Assembly (NCBI RefSeq): GCF_014200805.1
Contig: NZ_JACHDB010000002.1
Span: forward strand, 992,001-1,056,000
Source: Nocardiopsis composta
Lineage (GTDB): Bacteria; Actinomycetota; Actinomycetes; Streptosporangiales; Streptosporangiaceae
Length of the DNA stretch: 64,000 bases
Direction: 5' to 3'
Part shown: one piece after another, positions 25,971 to 33,597 of the stretch
Layout of the letters: each line of letters begins with the position of its first letter
Numbering within the stretch: the first letter of the stretch is position 1
Notes under the pieces: generated by a model
What the model saw: only the letters and a program-made list of their open reading frames with translations
What the model was told of the DNA's origin: nothing
Databases searched by the model: none
Program-made: the position numbers and the translations under genes

Positions 25971-26357
25971 ATGGCGCGCAACAGCAGGAGCCCCCGCCGG
26001 CTGGCGGTCGACGGGCGGGACCACCTCTGGGCGGTGCGGCACGAGCACCGGGACGGAGCGGACCGGGGCTGCCGAGAGGTCCTCGCGGTGCGCCGGGACG
26101 GGGACCCGGGGCGGCTGCTGATCGTCTTCGAGGGCGGGCCCGGCCGGCTGCTCCCCGACGGCTACCTGCACTCCGGGGCCGTCGGCACCGCCGGGGGCGC
26201 GCTGTTCAACCTGCACCGGCCCGGTACCGTCCGGGCACTGGTCGACGAGGCGGTGCGCCGCGGGTGGCGCGGCGGTCCGCGCACCGAGCGGCTCGACGGC
26301 TGGACGATGCTCGACGCCCTGGCCGGCAGGGAGGAAGGCCCGGAGCCCGCCCCGTGA
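25971..26357 (+). CDS. Hypothetical protein flanked by palindromic repeats
   Basis: 128-residue protein I do not recognise. It begins MARNSRSPRRLAVDGRDHLW and contains REVLAVRRDGDPGRLLIVFEGGPG, then a TVRALVDEAVRRGWRGG helix and a C-terminal WTMLDALAG. This looks like a small alpha/beta domain without membrane segments or Cys clusters. Codon third positions are strongly GC-biased as in real genes here. A -10 box 7 nt upstream supports a leaderless gene. It lies between two copies of a palindromic intergenic repeat and is not in an operon with the neighbours. Confidence 0.65.
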   Translation: MARNSRSPRRLAVDGRDHLWAVRHEHRDGADRGCREVLAVRRDGDPGRLLIVFEGGPGRLLPDGYLHSGAVGTAGGALFNLHRPGTVRALVDEAVRRGWRGGPRTERLDGWTMLDALAGREEGPEPAP

Positions 26358-26411
26358 CGAGTCGGCGCTTCCCGGGGCGCGGGCCGTGCCCTCTTCGCCC
26401 CGCCTCTCCTC

Positions 26412-26476
26412 GATGATCGTGGCGTTGCGGCCCTATCGGCGTGCTCCGAGAGAGCCGCGACGTCAAGGGCGACGCC
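26412..26476. repeat. Imperfect palindromic element with GGCGTTGCGG core, copy 2
   Basis: GATGATCGTGGCGTTGCGG followed by CCCTATCGG and a partial complement GCGACGTCAAGGGCGACG. It matches the first half of the perfect palindrome at 56646-56717 with few changes. Downstream of the hypothetical gene, upstream of the 3' end of the acyl-CoA dehydrogenase gene. Confidence 0.6.
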
Positions 26477-26604
26477 CGGGGACGGGCTTTCCCCCGATGA
26501 TCGAGAGGGCGGCCCGAACGCGGCGGAGGTGCGGGAACCCCGCCGCCACGCACGACCGCCCTGCGCGGCGGCCGGCCCTGTCCGGGCCGCGCCGGACGGG
26601 CGCC

Positions 26605-27765
26605 TCAGCGCAGTGGCAGGTGCTTGGCGATCACCTCGTTCATGATCTCGTAGGTACCGCCGCCGATGCTGAACACGCGGGCGTCGCGGTAGTGCCGCTC
26701 GACCTCGCTGTCGCGCAGGAAGCCCTCGCCGCCGTGCAGCTGGACGGCGCCGTCGACCGCCTGGTCCAGCGCCTCGGTGGCGGTGTTCTTGGCCATCGCG
26801 ACCTCGGCGACGACGTCCTCGCCGGCCTGGGCGCGCTCGGCGATCCAGCGGACGTAGGCCCGGGCGACCTGGGTGCGCCGGTGCATCTCGGCGAGCCGGT
26901 GGCGCAGCACCTGGCGGCGGGCGAGCGGCTCGCCGAACGCGGTCCGCTCGCGCAGCCGGCGCGCGCTGAGGTCGACGCAGCGCTGCGCGATGGCGCACGC
27001 CTGCACGGCCATGCCGATCCGCTCCGCGGCGAACTGGTGCATGATCTGGAAGAAGCCCGCATCCTGCTCGCCGACCAGGCGGTCGGCGGGCAGCCGCACG
27101 TCGGCGAAGGACAGCTCGGCGGTGTCGGAGCAGCGCCACCCCATCTTGTCCAGCCTGCGGGTGGCGGAGAAGCCCGGCGTCCCCCGGTCGACCACGAACA
27201 GCGAGATGCCCCGGTGGCCGGTGTCGGAGGTCCGGGCCGCCACGGTGACGAAGTCGGCCCGGTACCCGGAGGTGATGAACGTCTTGGCGCCGTTGACCAC
27301 CCAGTGGTCGCCGTCCCGGACGGCGCGGGTGCGCAGCCCGGCCACGTCGGATCCGGCGTCCGGCTCGGTGATCGCGAGCGCGCTGACCTTCTCCCCGGCC
27401 AGCGCGGGCCGCACGTAGTCGCGGGCGAGGTCCTCGCGCCCGCTGCGCACCAGCGCGGGCAGTGCGATGGAGCAGGTGAACAGCGAGGCCAGCACACCGC
27501 TGGGCACGCCGGACAGGATCAGCTCCTCGGAGGCGACCAGCTGGTCGACGGACTCCCCGGCCCCGCCGACCCGCTCGGGCTGGCCCAGGCCGAGCAGTCC
27601 CAGCCCGCCCGCGGAGCGGTGCAGCGAGCGCGGCAGCTCGCCGGCGTCCTCCCACTCCTCCACGTGCGGCAGGATCTCCTTGGCCGCGAAGGTGCGCACG
27701 GTCTCCCGGAGGGCGGTGCGCTCCGGGGTGTTCCACAGGTCGACGGGCGGTCCGGCTGCGGTCAT
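26605..27765 (-). CDS. Acyl-CoA dehydrogenase
   Basis: 386-residue flavoprotein that introduces a 2,3-double bond into an acyl-CoA. Motifs: ALAITEPDAGSDVAGLRT (about 131-148), WVVNGAKTFITSGYRADF (about 156-173), RRLDKMGWRCSDTAELSF (about 203-220), AVQLHGGEGFLRDSEVERHYRDARV (about 341-365) and the catalytic Glu in GGGTYEIMNEV (about 368-378). Full-length and intact. The acyl chain specificity is not evident. It is downstream of and in the same direction as lutC, but a 305-bp gap with a small palindrome suggests a separate unit. Confidence 0.87.
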   Translation of the reverse strand: MTAAGPPVDLWNTPERTALRETVRTFAAKEILPHVEEWEDAGELPRSLHRSAGGLGLLGLGQPERVGGAGESVDQLVASEELILSGVPSGVLASLFTCSIALPALVRSGREDLARDYVRPALAGEKVSALAITEPDAGSDVAGLRTRAVRDGDHWVVNGAKTFITSGYRADFVTVAARTSDTGHRGISLFVVDRGTPGFSATRRLDKMGWRCSDTAELSFADVRLPADRLVGEQDAGFFQIMHQFAAERIGMAVQACAIAQRCVDLSARRLRERTAFGEPLARRQVLRHRLAEMHRRTQVARAYVRWIAERAQAGEDVVAEVAMAKNTATEALDQAVDGAVQLHGGEGFLRDSEVERHYRDARVFSIGGGTYEIMNEVIAKHLPLR

Positions 27766-28070
27766 CGCTCACGCTCTCATCCGTGTTCGGCCCGAGCCGC
27801 GGCTCGGGACAGGAGGGGCCACGGCGACGGAAGGGGACCTCGCCACCGCCTCCGGAATGAGACCCGGGTCACTTACCGGGCACAGTCTCCTGGCGCGGAC
27901 CGCTCCGGTCAACGGCCCCGCACCCGGCCTGCGGACGGGGCCGCGCGCGGCCGGGCGGGGCGTTCTGCCGTGCCCGCCGCCCTATTTCCTGATCTCCTGG
28001 CAAGAGGTGCCCGGCAGCGCCGACCGGGGCCGGCGGACCGGCCGGCGGTTCGAGCGCGGCGCGGCCGGGC
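27766..28070. other. Intergenic gap between lutC and the acyl-CoA dehydrogenase gene
   Basis: 305 bp. An 18-bp palindrome, CCCGAGCCGCGGCTCGGG, at 27791-27808 lies about 25 bp upstream of the dehydrogenase start and could be an operator or a weak hairpin. Nothing else is recognisable. Confidence 0.4.
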
Positions 28071-28718
28071 TCACTCCGCGATGAGCACCTCCAGGGTGCG
28101 CGGGCCGTGCACGCCCTCCACCCGCTGCAGCTCGATGTCGCTGGTGGCCGAGGGGCCGCTGATCCAGGTCTGCGGCAGGGACGGCGACAGCCGGGCCACC
28201 GCTTCGGGCACCGAGTCGACCACCTGGCGGGCCCGGACCACGCACAGGTGGTAGTCGGGGACCAGGGTGAGCGCGCGCCGCCCCTGGTGCTCGCCGGTGT
28301 CCAGGACGATGGTGCCGGTCTCGGCGACGGCCACCGAGCAGCCGGTGACCACGCCGTCCACCGCGTCCAGTTCGGCGACGCCGAGCGGCGGGCCCCCGCC
28401 GAGCGGGGCGTCCCGGACCACCTCCGCCGGGCAGGAGGCGAACCACTCCTGCGGGGCGTCGGCCGGCGCGGCGACCCGGACCGCTCCGCGGCGGCGCAGC
28501 GCCTCGGCGACCGCCTCGCCGACCCCGGACGCCGGCACCCGGCGCACCAGCGCCCGGTAGTCCTCCAACCGGTCCACCAGCAGGTCCAGCGCCGGCCCCT
28601 GGCCGTGCGCGCGCCGGTAGCCGCGCGGCACGGCGACGTCCTCGGCCGCCTCGCCGCGCGGCACGTCGGACAGGGCCGCGCGCACCCGGGCCAGGACCTT
28701 CTCCCGCGAGCCGGTCAT
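28071..28718 (-). CDS. lutC: LutC/YkgG-like LUD domain protein
   Basis: 215-residue LUD-domain subunit of the LutABC L-lactate oxidation complex. The fold is visible as EDYRALVRRVPASGVGEAVAEAL (about 52-74), GCSVAVAETGTIVLDTGEHQGRRAL (about 126-150) and PDYHLCVVRARQVVDSVPEAV (about 154-174), with ISGPSATSDIELQRVEGVHGP at the C-terminus, all typical of LutC. Its ATG overlaps the lutB stop by 4 nt, so the three lut genes are translationally coupled. The complex feeds electrons from lactate into respiration; the exact role of LutC is unsettled. Confidence 0.9.
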   Translation of the reverse strand: MTGSREKVLARVRAALSDVPRGEAAEDVAVPRGYRRAHGQGPALDLLVDRLEDYRALVRRVPASGVGEAVAEALRRRGAVRVAAPADAPQEWFASCPAEVVRDAPLGGGPPLGVAELDAVDGVVTGCSVAVAETGTIVLDTGEHQGRRALTLVPDYHLCVVRARQVVDSVPEAVARLSPSLPQTWISGPSATSDIELQRVEGVHGPRTLEVLIAE

Positions 28719-30196
28719 CGGTCCCCTCCCTCGTGCTCTGTGCGCCCGCCGGCGTCGCCGGAGCCGCCGCCCCGGGCGCGCTCCTTCTCGTGCTCGCGCC
28801 ACCAGTCCCGGAACGGGCGGGGCGGGATGTCCGGGATGTCGCGGGTGTCGGTCCAGCCCGCTCCCGGGCCGGGCAGCCGGCGGGGCACCGCGCCGCGGGC
28901 CGCCGAGGCCGCGCGCTGCGCCATGTGCAGCAGGCGGTGGTCGCCCAGCACCGTCTCGGCCGCGGCCATCGCGGCCCGCTCGGCGGCGTGCCCGGGGCCG
29001 GAGGCGACCCGCTCGCGCAGGTGCACCAGGATCTCCGGGATGTCGATCGCCACCGGGCACACCTCGTAGCAGGCGCCGCAGAGCGACGAGGCGTAGGGCA
29101 GCGACGCCTCCATCGACCCCTGCACGCCGCGCAGCTGCGGGGTGAGCACCGCGCCGATCGGGCCCGGGTAGACCGACCCGTAGGAGTGCCCGCCGGAGCG
29201 CTCGTAGACCGGGCAGATGTTCAGGCAGGCCGAGCAGCGGATGCAGCGCAGCGCCTGGCGGCCCACCCGGTCGGCCAGGGTGTCGGTGCGGCCGTTGTCC
29301 AGCAGCACCAGGTGCACGTCCTGCGGGCCGTCGCCGGGGGTGGCCCCGGTCCACACCGAGCTGTAGGGGTTCATCCGCTCCCCGGTGGAGGAGCGCGGCA
29401 GCAGCTGCATGAACACCTCCAGGTCGGCCCAGGTCGGCACGAGCTTCTCGATGCCGACCACGGAGATGAGCGTCTCCGGCAGGGTCAGGCACATCCGGCC
29501 GTTGCCCTCCGACTCCAGCACCACCAGGCTCCCGGTCTCGGCGACCGCGAAGTTGGCGCCGGAGACCGCGACCTTGGCGGTGAGGAACTTCTCCCGCAGG
29601 TGGACCCGGGCCGCCTCGGCCAGCTCGCGCGGGTCGTCGCCGAGCCCGTCCGGCGCCGGCACCCCCCACTCGGCCATCCGCCGGGCGAAGATCTCCCGGA
29701 TCTCCGCGCGGTTGCGGTGGATCGCCGGCACCAGGATGTGCGACGGGAAATCGTCGCTGAGCTGCACGATCAGCTCGGCCAGGTCGGTCTCGTAGGCGGT
29801 GATGCCGGCCTGGGCGAGCGCCTCGTTCAGCCCGATCTCCTGGGTGGCCATCGACTTGACCTTGACCACCTCGCGCTCGCCGGTGGCGCGCACCAGCCGG
29901 GTCACGATGGCGTTGGCCTCCTCGGCGTCGGCCGCCCAGTGCACGGTGGCGCCGGCCCCGGTGGCCTGCTCCTCCAGCTGCTCCAGGTAGCGGTCGAGGT
30001 GGCGCAGGGTGCGGTCCTTGATCGCCCGGCCGGCGTCGCGCAGCTCGGCCCAGTCGTCCAGCTCGCCGACGACCTCGCCGCGCTTGCCGCGGATGGTGTG
30101 CGTGGCCTTGCGCAGGTTGTGCCGGAGCTGGGCGTCCTGCACGGCCTGGCGGGCCGCCGCCGGAAACGACGGCATACCGATGAATGTGCTGCTCAT
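28715..30196 (-). CDS. lutB: LutB iron-sulfur LUD protein
   Basis: 493-residue iron-sulfur subunit of LutABC. An N-terminal LUD region (VKVKSMATQEIGLNEAL, about 110-126; GANFAVAETGSLVVLESEG, about 208-226) is followed by two [4Fe-4S] motifs, CIRCSACLNICPVYE (about 308-322) and CGACYEVCPVAID (about 362-374). The ATG at 30196 gives MSSTFIGMPSFPAAAR, the conserved N-terminus; an upstream in-frame ATG would add Arg-rich residues translated from within lutA. It overlaps both lutA and lutC by 4 nt. The C-terminal 70 residues are poorly conserved and charged. Confidence 0.92.
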   Translation of the reverse strand: MSSTFIGMPSFPAAARQAVQDAQLRHNLRKATHTIRGKRGEVVGELDDWAELRDAGRAIKDRTLRHLDRYLEQLEEQATGAGATVHWAADAEEANAIVTRLVRATGEREVVKVKSMATQEIGLNEALAQAGITAYETDLAELIVQLSDDFPSHILVPAIHRNRAEIREIFARRMAEWGVPAPDGLGDDPRELAEAARVHLREKFLTAKVAVSGANFAVAETGSLVVLESEGNGRMCLTLPETLISVVGIEKLVPTWADLEVFMQLLPRSSTGERMNPYSSVWTGATPGDGPQDVHLVLLDNGRTDTLADRVGRQALRCIRCSACLNICPVYERSGGHSYGSVYPGPIGAVLTPQLRGVQGSMEASLPYASSLCGACYEVCPVAIDIPEILVHLRERVASGPGHAAERAAMAAAETVLGDHRLLHMAQRAASAARGAVPRRLPGPGAGWTDTRDIPDIPPRPFRDWWREHEKERARGGGSGDAGGRTEHEGGDR

Positions 30197-30939
30197 ACCC
30201 GGGCCGGCTCCTGTTCGGTCGAGGCGAGGATCTCGGCGAGGTGCACGGTCTTCACGCCGGCGCGCTCCCGCCGCAGGGTGCCGCCGATGTGCATCAGGCA
30301 GGAGTTGTCCACCGCGCACACCACCTCGGCGCCGGTGGAGGCGATGCCGCGGGCCTTGTCCGAGCCCATCGCGGCGGAGACGTCGGGGTTCTTCACCGCG
30401 AAGGTGCCGCCGAAGCCGCAGCACTCCTCCGCGCCGGGCAGCTCCTTCAGCTCCAGGCCGCGCACCTCGCGCAGCAGCCGGTAGGGGCGGTCGCCCAGGC
30501 CGAGCAGGCGCAGGCCGTGGCAGGTGGGGTGGTAGGTGACGGTGTGCGGGAAGTACGCGCCGACGTCGGTCACCCCCAGCACGTCCACCAGCAGCTCGGA
30601 CAGGTCGTGGACGCGGGGCGCGAGCTCCGCGGTGGCCCGGGCGAGCCGGCTGCCCTCCTCGGCGAGCCGGGGGTAGTTGTCCCGGATCATCGCGGCGCAG
30701 GAGGCGGAGGGGGCCAGCACCGCGTCGGCCCCGGTGCCGGCGAAGGTGGTGACGAACCGGACCGCCAGCCGCTGGGCGTCGCGCCGGTAACCGGTGTTGT
30801 AGTGCATCTGCCCGCAGCAGGTCTGCGCTTCGGGGAAGACCACCTCGTGGCCCAGCCGCTCCAGCAGCCGGACGACGGCGCGCCCCGTGTCCGGATAGAG
30901 CGTGTCGTTGACACAGGTGATGAACAGGGCGATCCGCAT
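30193..30939 (-). CDS. lutA: LutA cysteine-rich (CCG) domain protein
   Basis: 248-residue subunit with two CCG-type motifs as in heterodisulfide reductase and glycolate oxidase subunits: EAQTCCGQMHYNTG (about 37-50) and GAEECCGFGGTFAVK (about 169-183), plus APSASCAAMIRDNYP (about 76-90). Together with LutB and LutC it oxidises L-lactate to pyruvate. The ATG at 30939 follows GAGGGAG; an alternative ATG 24 nt upstream is possible. First gene of lutABC. Upstream, two strong hairpins separate it from the FAH-family gene, so lut expression probably starts from a promoter in the 30940-31100 interval. Confidence 0.92.
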   Translation of the reverse strand: MRIALFITCVNDTLYPDTGRAVVRLLERLGHEVVFPEAQTCCGQMHYNTGYRRDAQRLAVRFVTTFAGTGADAVLAPSASCAAMIRDNYPRLAEEGSRLARATAELAPRVHDLSELLVDVLGVTDVGAYFPHTVTYHPTCHGLRLLGLGDRPYRLLREVRGLELKELPGAEECCGFGGTFAVKNPDVSAAMGSDKARGIASTGAEVVCAVDNSCLMHIGGTLRRERAGVKTVHLAEILASTEQEPARV

Positions 30940-31102
30940 GCGCTCCCTCGTCCGTGCGCTCATGGCCCGCCTTGGCCGGTGCGGGCCGGTCCGGCCCCGC
31001 CCCTGTAGGGCGCGGGACCGGTCGGTGACGACTCTAGGTCCGGGGCGCGGCGGCGCCCCGGTGCCGGGGAGGCGTGTCGACGGAACGCCCCGCCGCCCCG
31101 GC

Positions 31103-31164
31103 GGTGACCGCGGCCCGGCGGCCCCGGCGGCGCACGCCGCCGGGGCCGCCGGGCCGCGGTCACC
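31103..31164. terminator. 30-bp perfect stem with 2-nt loop upstream of lutA
   Basis: Left arm 31103-31132 begins GGTGACCGCGGCCCGG; the complementary right arm is 31135-31164. It lies between the FAH-family gene and lutABC, immediately next to a second hairpin. Probably terminates transcription from the FAH-family gene. Confidence 0.6.
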
Positions 31165-31202
31165 GGGGAGGGGCGCGGGGGTCGGCCCGCGCCCCTCCCC
31201 GG
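31163..31202 (-). terminator. 17-bp hairpin just after the FAH-family gene
   Basis: CCGGGGAGGGGCGCGGG pairs perfectly with 31186-31202 around a 6-nt loop, 3 bp beyond the stop codon of the FAH-family gene. It is in tandem with the hairpin at 31103-31164. Confidence 0.65.
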
Positions 31203-31205
31203 TGC

Positions 31206-32084
31206 TCAGGCCGCGGCGAGCCGCTGCCGCTGCGCGCCCAGCCCGTCGATCTCCAGCTCCATCACGTCGCCCTCCCGCAGGTAGGGCTTGCCCGGCCGGG
31301 TCATCGCCGGGCCGGCGGGGGTGCCGGTGATGATGACGTCGCCCGGGCGCAGCGCCATGAAGTGGCTGAGGTGCTGGACCAGGTAGGCGACGCCGAACAG
31401 CATCGCCCCGGTGCTGCCCTCCTGGACCAGCGAGCCGTTGACGCGCAGCCGCAGCCCCAGGGGCGAACTGCCGCCGCCCTCCAGCTCGTCCGGGGTGACC
31501 AGCCAGGGGCCCAGCGGGGTGAAGGTCTCGAAGGACTTGCCCTTGCCCCACTGCCCGCCGTGGCCGAACTGGTGCTCCCGCTCGGTGACGTCGTTGGCGA
31601 TGGTGAACCCGGCGACGGCGGCCGCGCCCTCCTCCTCGGAGGCCAGGTAGCGGGCGTGCCGGCCGATCACCACGGCCAGCTCCACCTCGTGGTCGGTGGC
31701 CGAGCAGCCGCGCGGGATGAGCACCGGGTCGTAGGGGCCCACCACGGTGTCGGTGGGCTTGATGAACACGATGGGGCGCTCCGGCGGTTCGGCGCCGGTG
31801 GCCTTCGCGTAGTCGGAGTAGTTGGTGCCGATGCCGATCAGCTTGCCGTGCGGGGCGACCGGCGGGCCGATCCGCGGCCCGCCCTCCCGCCCGGCGCCGG
31901 CCGCGCCCTCCAGCGGGGGCAGCGCGCCCCCGTCGAGCGCGGCGCGGACCCTCTCCGGGCCGTCCCCGGCGAGGAAGGCCCCGTCGATGTCGGCGGTGAT
32001 CCCGGAGAGGTCCAGCGGGGTCCCGTCGGCGGAGAGCACGGCGGGCCGCTCCGCTCCGGGCGCACCGATGCGCAGGAATTTCAA
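31206..32084 (-). CDS. Fumarylacetoacetate hydrolase-family protein
   Basis: 292-residue FAH-superfamily enzyme. Motifs: KLIGIGTNYSDYAKATG (about 80-96), PIVFIKPTDTVVGPYDPV (about 102-119), metal ligands in SATDHEVELAVVIGR (Asp/Glu, about 127-141), IANDVTEREHQF (about 162), GKSFETFTPLGPWLV (about 178-192), VITGTPAG (about 249) and LREGDVMELEIDGLG (about 266-280). A TTG start at 32084 fits: GGGAG is 6 nt upstream and the protein begins with the usual KFLRIG. Family members include 2,4-diketo-3-deoxy-L-fuconate or -rhamnonate hydrolases, which release pyruvate and lactate; the LutABC neighbour would fit this, but the substrate is an inference. Divergent from a FadR-type regulator. Confidence 0.85.
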   Translation of the reverse strand: MKFLRIGAPGAERPAVLSADGTPLDLSGITADIDGAFLAGDGPERVRAALDGGALPPLEGAAGAGREGGPRIGPPVAPHGKLIGIGTNYSDYAKATGAEPPERPIVFIKPTDTVVGPYDPVLIPRGCSATDHEVELAVVIGRHARYLASEEEGAAAVAGFTIANDVTEREHQFGHGGQWGKGKSFETFTPLGPWLVTPDELEGGGSSPLGLRLRVNGSLVQEGSTGAMLFGVAYLVQHLSHFMALRPGDVIITGTPAGPAMTRPGKPYLREGDVMELEIDGLGAQRQRLAAA

Positions 32085-32347
32085 GGCGTTCTCCCGTCCA
32101 GCGGCGGCTCTCGGGCGGCGGGCCGCACCGAGATCGCGTCGATTGGTCTGATGAGTCATTCGTGGCTGTCGGCCGATCGACGTTGAATAGCCGGTTCGCC
32201 TGGGTTCCACCCGAGAGGGGTCGGGTGAGTGGTCTGATCTCTTCTACGTGCAGTGCGAGAGTGGTGTCAAGATGGTGGGCGGAGGAGAAACGGACGAGAT
32301 CCCCGGCGGCCCCGCGCACCCGGCCCGCCGGAGCGGAAGGACCCTGC
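32085..32347. promoter_or_regulatory. Divergent control region with repeated TGGTCTGAT
   Basis: 263 bp between the FAH-family gene and the FadR-type regulator. TGGTCTGAT occurs at 32144-32152 and again at 32230-32238 as a direct repeat. FadR-type GntR regulators often bind TGGT-containing sites, so these may be operators for the divergent regulator. Confidence 0.4.
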
Positions 32348-33118
32348 GTGAGGACCCCTGACGGCCTGCGAGGCGCCGAGGCGCGGATGCCGGTGACCCG
32401 GCGACCGGTCGAGCGGATCAAGGAGATGATCGCCGAGGGGGAGCTGCGCCCCGGCGACCGGCTGCCCACCGAGCGGGAGCTGTCTGCGGCGTTCGGGGTG
32501 TCGCGCAGCTCGCTGCGCGAGGCCGTGCGCACCCTGACCACCCTGGGCGTGCTGGAGGTCCGGCACGGCGCGGGCGTCTACGTCACCGGGCTGCGCCCGG
32601 CCAACCTGCTGGAGACCTTCTCGGTGCTGGCCGAGATCTCCCAGGGCGACACCCTGATCGAGGTGCTGCAGGTGCGCCGGATGCTGGAGCCGGCCGCCAC
32701 CGCGCTGGCCGCCGCCCGCGCCACCGACGAGCAGCTCCGCCGGATCGGCGCCATCCTGGACCGGATGTCGGAGGGCGGCGGCGAGCGCGAGACCGTCGCC
32801 GCCGACCTCACCTTCCACCAGGCGATCGTGCAGACCACCGGGAACGCCACGCTGGCCGCGATCAACGACGGGCTCTCCTCGCGCACCTTCAACGCCCGGG
32901 TGTGGAGCGGCCACCGCGAGGCCGGCCAGACCGCCCGGCTCCGCGACGACCACCAGCGCATCTACCAGGCCCTGCTCGCCCGCGACCCGGACGCCGCCCG
33001 CGCCGCCGCCACCATGCACGTGATGGAGGTCGAGCGCTGGCTCCGCTGCGACCTCCACCGCGAAGAGGAGCAGCGCCCCGCCGGCGCGGAGCAGGCGCCC
33101 CGCCCGGAACCCGCCTGA
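32348..33118 (+). CDS. FadR/GntR-family transcriptional regulator
   Basis: 256-residue regulator. The N-terminal winged HTH is clear: PVERIKEMIAEGELRPGDRLPTERELSAAFGVSRSSLREAVRTLTTLGVLEVRHGAGVYV (about 19-78). The C-terminal FCD all-helical ligand domain has VLQVRRMLEPAATALAAAR (about 99-117), LTFHQAIVQTTGN with a metal-binding Asp/His arrangement (about 153-167) and DDHQRIYQALLARDPDAARAA (about 198-218). GTG at 32348 follows GGAAGGA at 6 nt; an ATG 13 codons later is possible. Family members control lactate, gluconate and sugar-acid genes; the location divergent from the FAH-family gene and near lutABC suggests it regulates them. Its stop codon lies in a repeat element. Confidence 0.87.
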   Translation: MRTPDGLRGAEARMPVTRRPVERIKEMIAEGELRPGDRLPTERELSAAFGVSRSSLREAVRTLTTLGVLEVRHGAGVYVTGLRPANLLETFSVLAEISQGDTLIEVLQVRRMLEPAATALAAARATDEQLRRIGAILDRMSEGGGERETVAADLTFHQAIVQTTGNATLAAINDGLSSRTFNARVWSGHREAGQTARLRDDHQRIYQALLARDPDAARAAATMHVMEVERWLRCDLHREEEQRPAGAEQAPRPEPA

Positions 33119-33305
33119 GAGGCCGTCGGGCATGCGGCCGGCCGCCGTCGACCGCGGTCCGTCCGGCTTCCAAAGAGAGGGGGTGCGCCGGCCCGGCGAC
33201 GCCTCCCGCAGCGGTCAGGCGGCGCCGAGCCGCACCGCGGGAGGCGCAGGGCCGGCGGCGGCCGGACACCCCGGGCGGTGACCCGCACGCCCGACAGCCT
33301 CTGAG
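33115..33305 (+). repeat. 191-bp element with 23-bp inverted ends (MITE-like)
   Basis: The left end (33115-33137) begins CTGAGAGGCCGTCGGGCATG and the right end (33283-33305) is its near-perfect inverse, ending ACAGCCTCTGAG (about 20 of 23 match). The TGA in the left end is the regulator's stop codon. The interior has no gene. The left-end motif recurs at 8284-8306 and inverted at 37889-37911. Structure suggests a non-autonomous mobile element or a REP-like unit; no target duplication was identified. Confidence 0.6.
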
Positions 33306-33597
33306 GCCATTGGAGGCGGCCCCACCCGCGCGCCGAAGCTCGGTCCGCCGAGGGCCGCCGAGTGCGCCGCCGCTCATCCGGCCCGGCCGGCAGGGCGGCG
33401 CTCCGGCGCGCCCGCCGCCCCTTCCGCGATCCCCCGGCACCGCCGTCGCCGGCCCGGCCGGCTCCGATGCGGAGACGGCACCGGGAGCACCGCCGCGCGG
33501 GGCGGCCCGGCCGGGGTGAGCGGGCTCACGCCGCCCGGTAACGGCCGCGTCACGCGGGAGCGATCGCCTGCAACGTCGGCGGGGCACCATCGCGGCC

